Made by a program: the position numbers and the translations under genes. From positions 868,001 through 932,000 of the forward strand of contig NZ_JBDPZC010000001.1 of the NCBI RefSeq assembly GCF_039872765.1: a stretch of DNA of 64,000 nt, in the 5' to 3' direction. The stretch is from Roseateles_B flavus (GTDB taxonomy: Bacteria > Pseudomonadota > Gammaproteobacteria > Burkholderiales > Burkholderiaceae_C). The notes under the pieces are model-generated. The model was not told where the DNA came from. It worked only from the letters and a program-made list of their open reading frames with translations, and ran no database searches. Below, piece after piece: positions 61,485-64,000 of this stretch. Position 1 is the first letter of the stretch, and each line of letters begins with the position of its first letter.

Positions 61485-63647
61485 TCAGGCGGGCGCACGC
61501 TCCCGGCTGCGCAGCCACTGTGCCATGGCCTGCGCATCCATGGGCCGGCCGAACAGCCAGCCCTGGCCGATGCGACAGCCCAGGCGCAGCAGAGTCTCCC
61601 GCTGGGCCTCGGTCTCCACGCCTTCCGCCACCACGCTGAGATCCAGGGCCTGGCCGATGCTGATCACGGCGCTGGCCAGGGCGCGGTCGTCGGGGTCGCT
61701 GTCGAGATCGCGCACAAAGCTCTTGTCGAGCTTGATCTCCGAGACCGGCAGGCGCTTGAGGTAGCTGAGGCTGGAGTAGCCGGTGCCGAAGTCGTCCACG
61801 GAGAGCCGCACGCCCATGGCATCCAGCGCCAGCAGCTGCTCATGCGGCCGGCCGCGCTCATCCAGCATCAGGCGTTCGGTGATCTCCAGGGTCAGCTGGG
61901 ACGCCTGCAGGCCGTGGCGCTGCAGCTGCTGCTGCACATGGGCGGCCACGTCGTCCTGCACGAAGCGCAGGGCGGAGACGTTGACGGAGAGCTGCAGCCC
62001 CGGCAGGCCTGCCTCGGCCCAGTCCCGCAGCTGGCGGCAGGCGGCCTCCAGCACCCAGGCGTCGAGGGCGTTGATCAGGCCGCATTCCTCGGCCACGGGG
62101 ATGAAGCGGTCCGGCGGCACCCAGCCTCGCACCGGATGAGGCCAGCGCAGCAGGACTTCCATGCCCAGCACGCGAGCGTCGGCCAGCGCGAGCTTGGGCT
62201 GGAAATGCAGCTGCAGCTGGCCCGCGCTGAGGGCCTGGCGCAGCTCGGACTCCAGGTTCAGGCGTTCGTCCAGGGACTGATTCATGGACGCGAGGAAGTA
62301 GCGGCTGCAGTTGCGGCCCGCCTGCTTGGCCTCGTACATGGCGATGTCCGCGTGCTTCAGCAGGGGCTCGAAGCTCTGCCCATCGTCGGGGCAGGTGCTG
62401 ATGCCGATGCTGGCGCTGAGGTTGATCCGCATGCCGCTGTCCAGCTGCAAGGGGGCGGACAGCGCGGCATGCAGCTTCTGGGCCACGTGCAGCGCGTCCA
62501 GCGCGTTGCAGCCGGGCAGCATCAGTACGAATTCATCGCCGCCCAGGCGCGCCAGAGTGTCAGAGTCGCGCAGCGCAGCGTTCAGGCGGCGGGCCACCTC
62601 GCGCAGAACCTCGTCGCCCGCGGCATGGCCCAGCGAATCATTGACCGTCTTGAAGCGGTCCAGGTCCAGCAGCAGCAGGGACGAGGGCCGGTCCAGGCGT
62701 TGCGACATCTGCAGGGCCTGCTGGGCGCGGTCGGTGAACAGCGTGCGGTTGGGCAGGCCGGTGACGCTGTCGTAGTAGGCCAGGCGCTCGATCTCCCGCT
62801 GGCTGTCCTCGTGCTGAAGGGCCAGCTGGCACAGCTGGGCGCAGGCCTCCACCATGCGCCGGTGGAAGGACGCCACGCTGCGGACCTGGCGGTAGTACAG
62901 CGCGAAGGTGGCGCGCACTGGGCCGTCCGCCAGGCTGATGGGCGTGGACCAGCAGGCGGCCAGGCCAAAGGACTGGGCGAGGGGGCGGTAGCGCTCCCAC
63001 AGCGGGTCGCTGGCGATGTCCCGCACCTCCACGGGCTCGCGCCGCCACGCCGCCGTGCCGCAGCTGCCGGCTTGCGGGCCGATGGGCTCGCCATCGATGG
63101 CACTGCTGAAGCTGGCCGGCAGGCTGGGTGCGGCCAGGGGATGGACCCGGCCCTCGCGGTCGATCTCCAGCACCGTGCAGATCACGCCGGCGTCCATGGC
63201 CTCGACTCGGCGGCACAGCAGGTCCATCACGACCTGCAGCGGGCGGCTGGAGGCCACCGCCTCCAGCACCTCGCGCTGAAGGATGTCGATGGCGTGGCGC
63301 TCGCGGCGCTCGTCCAGCGGGTTCAGCACCAGGGCCAGCAGGCCGTCGCTCCCGGCGGCCAGCGGGCGCAGCTGCGCCTCGACCTGCAGGGTGGCGCCAT
63401 CGGGCCCGCGCAGCGCCAGCTGGCGGGGCTCGCCCGGTGAGGCCTGCCAGTCCTGCCATTTGTCTTTGTCCAGGGCATGCACGCAGTCGAACAGCGTGGC
63501 CGCGGCGCCGACCCAGCGTCGGAAGCAGGCGCTGCCGCGCTGCAGGCGGCCGCGTGCATCGACCCAGGCCAGGCCAATGCCGGCGGCTTCAAGCGTCTGT
63601 TCCAGCAGGGCGCCGGGCGGCGGCGCGGGCTGGTCGGTGACTGTCAT
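61485..63647 (-). CDS. GAF-GGDEF-EAL cyclic di-GMP signalling protein
   Basis: 720 residues from ATG 63645-63647 (AGGGAG upstream); no membrane helix, so cytoplasmic. A PAS-like region (about 10-110) and a GAF domain (about 130-275) precede the GGDEF domain with intact GGDEF at 369-373 and an inhibitory RxxD site (RDSD, 360-363). The EAL domain has EVL at 497-499 in place of EAL, and SVDDFGTGYSSLSYLKRLP plus KLDKSFV downstream, which look catalytically competent. It may synthesise, hydrolyse or switch. Confidence 0.92.
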   Translation of the reverse strand: MTVTDQPAPPPGALLEQTLEAAGIGLAWVDARGRLQRGSACFRRWVGAAATLFDCVHALDKDKWQDWQASPGEPRQLALRGPDGATLQVEAQLRPLAAGSDGLLALVLNPLDERRERHAIDILQREVLEAVASSRPLQVVMDLLCRRVEAMDAGVICTVLEIDREGRVHPLAAPSLPASFSSAIDGEPIGPQAGSCGTAAWRREPVEVRDIASDPLWERYRPLAQSFGLAACWSTPISLADGPVRATFALYYRQVRSVASFHRRMVEACAQLCQLALQHEDSQREIERLAYYDSVTGLPNRTLFTDRAQQALQMSQRLDRPSSLLLLDLDRFKTVNDSLGHAAGDEVLREVARRLNAALRDSDTLARLGGDEFVLMLPGCNALDALHVAQKLHAALSAPLQLDSGMRINLSASIGISTCPDDGQSFEPLLKHADIAMYEAKQAGRNCSRYFLASMNQSLDERLNLESELRQALSAGQLQLHFQPKLALADARVLGMEVLLRWPHPVRGWVPPDRFIPVAEECGLINALDAWVLEAACRQLRDWAEAGLPGLQLSVNVSALRFVQDDVAAHVQQQLQRHGLQASQLTLEITERLMLDERGRPHEQLLALDAMGVRLSVDDFGTGYSSLSYLKRLPVSEIKLDKSFVRDLDSDPDDRALASAVISIGQALDLSVVAEGVETEAQRETLLRLGCRIGQGWLFGRPMDAQAMAQWLRSRERAPA

Positions 63648-63861
63648 GGCATTTCTCCCTGGCCGATCCATCCATTGTGCGGGTCTTGATCCAGATCGCC
63701 TCGTGAGGTGAATCAAGAGAACGGCGCCGCCTGGACCCTCGACGAGGGACAGCGGCTGGGCTCAGGGGGCAGGGCGGGAGCGCACAGGGCCGGGCGCGGT
63801 CTTGGCGAGGGCGGCGGGGGGGCGCGGAGCGCTGCCTCGGGCAGCCACGCGCTGCGCGCCC
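63648..63861. other. intergenic stretch near the right edge
   Basis: 214 bp with no supportable gene or structured RNA. It should contain the promoter of the GGDEF-EAL gene. Confidence 0.5.
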
Positions 63862-64000
63862 TCAGGCCGCGGCCTGCGTCACCAGCAGGCCACCGCTGGT
63901 GAAGAACTGGCCGGCGCCCAGGTGGTGCAGGGCGCGGCGCTGCACCTCGAGCTGGTCCACCCAGCGGCCGTTGACGAAGGCCCAGTCCTCGGCCCAGGCG
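63862..64000 (-). CDS. C-terminal fragment of an unidentified protein, cut by the right edge
   Basis: The minus strand is open from the window edge to TGA at 63862-63864, about 45 codons, ending VTQAAA. Visible residues include DWAFVNGRWVDQLEVQRRAL and HHLGAGQFFTSGG. Codon use and position of the stop suggest a real gene; the fragment is too short to assign a family. Confidence 0.55.
   Translation of the reverse strand, partial: AWAEDWAFVNGRWVDQLEVQRRALHHLGAGQFFTSGGLLVTQAAA

Overview
The window is a gene-dense, very GC-rich chromosomal segment of a betaproteobacterium. The gene families, the neighbour pairs (hemA-prfA-prmC-grxD-ubiX; accB-accC-prmA-DUF3426; ccsA-like/PP0621/pilS/pilR/ampD) and the NrdR-regulated nrdAB with a double-ATP-cone NrdA all fit Burkholderiales, probably the Rubrivivax/Roseateles/Leptothrix group. 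The species assignment is inference; no rRNA or taxonomic marker was compared. Most of the window is core housekeeping. There is no prophage, CRISPR array or large island.

Layout. 1-8.7 kb: rppH (cut by the left edge) diverges from proS and a lytic transglycosylase; opposite lies a minus-strand haem/translation-termination/redox run hemA > prfA > prmC > (outer-membrane-like orphan) > grxD > ubiX. 8.7-15.1 kb: miaB, a secreted orphan, tRNA(CAT), then the SRP receptor ftsY facing the SRP protein ffh, with a dead IS3-family element between them. 15.1-20.1 kb: a tightly overlapped plus-strand run of a cytochrome-assembly-like membrane protein, a PP0621 protein, pilS, pilR and ampD. 20.4-25.2 kb: class Ia ribonucleotide reductase nrdA/nrdB behind two NrdR boxes that bracket a sigma70-type promoter. 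25.4-37.1 kb: an H1-histone-like protein with coding minisatellite repeats, then minus-strand DUF3426, prmA, accC, accB, aroQ, a TlpA-like thioredoxin, a conserved unknown, mtgA, aroE, a TonB-like protein and an RNB exonuclease.

37.6-47.1 kb is the most distinctive part. A glucose-type periplasmic binding protein is translationally coupled to a response regulator and a histidine kinase, with no ABC permease or ATPase beside it. Next to it, on the other strand, are cytochrome b561, a FucP-like sugar MFS transporter, a large TonB-dependent receptor and a LysR regulator. This looks like a carbohydrate sensing and uptake neighbourhood.

47.2-64 kb: a metallo-beta-lactamase-fold lipoprotein, DUF523, a FabG-like SDR, a YqiA-type esterase, a large zincin metalloprotease, nadB and nadA (NAD synthesis) around a ComFB-domain protein, an AraC regulator diverging from an MFS transporter, a TPP-dependent enzyme, an S4 RNA-binding protein, an RraA-like protein, a GAF-GGDEF-EAL protein and a gene fragment at the right edge.

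Three intergenic copies of a roughly 65-bp GC-rich hairpin repeat (30.0, 53.0 and 56.6 kb) form a dispersed repeat family. Nothing seen amounts to a clearly new system. The best leads are the permease-less binding protein/two-component module, the repeat family, the ComFB protein and the twice amber-interrupted transposase.
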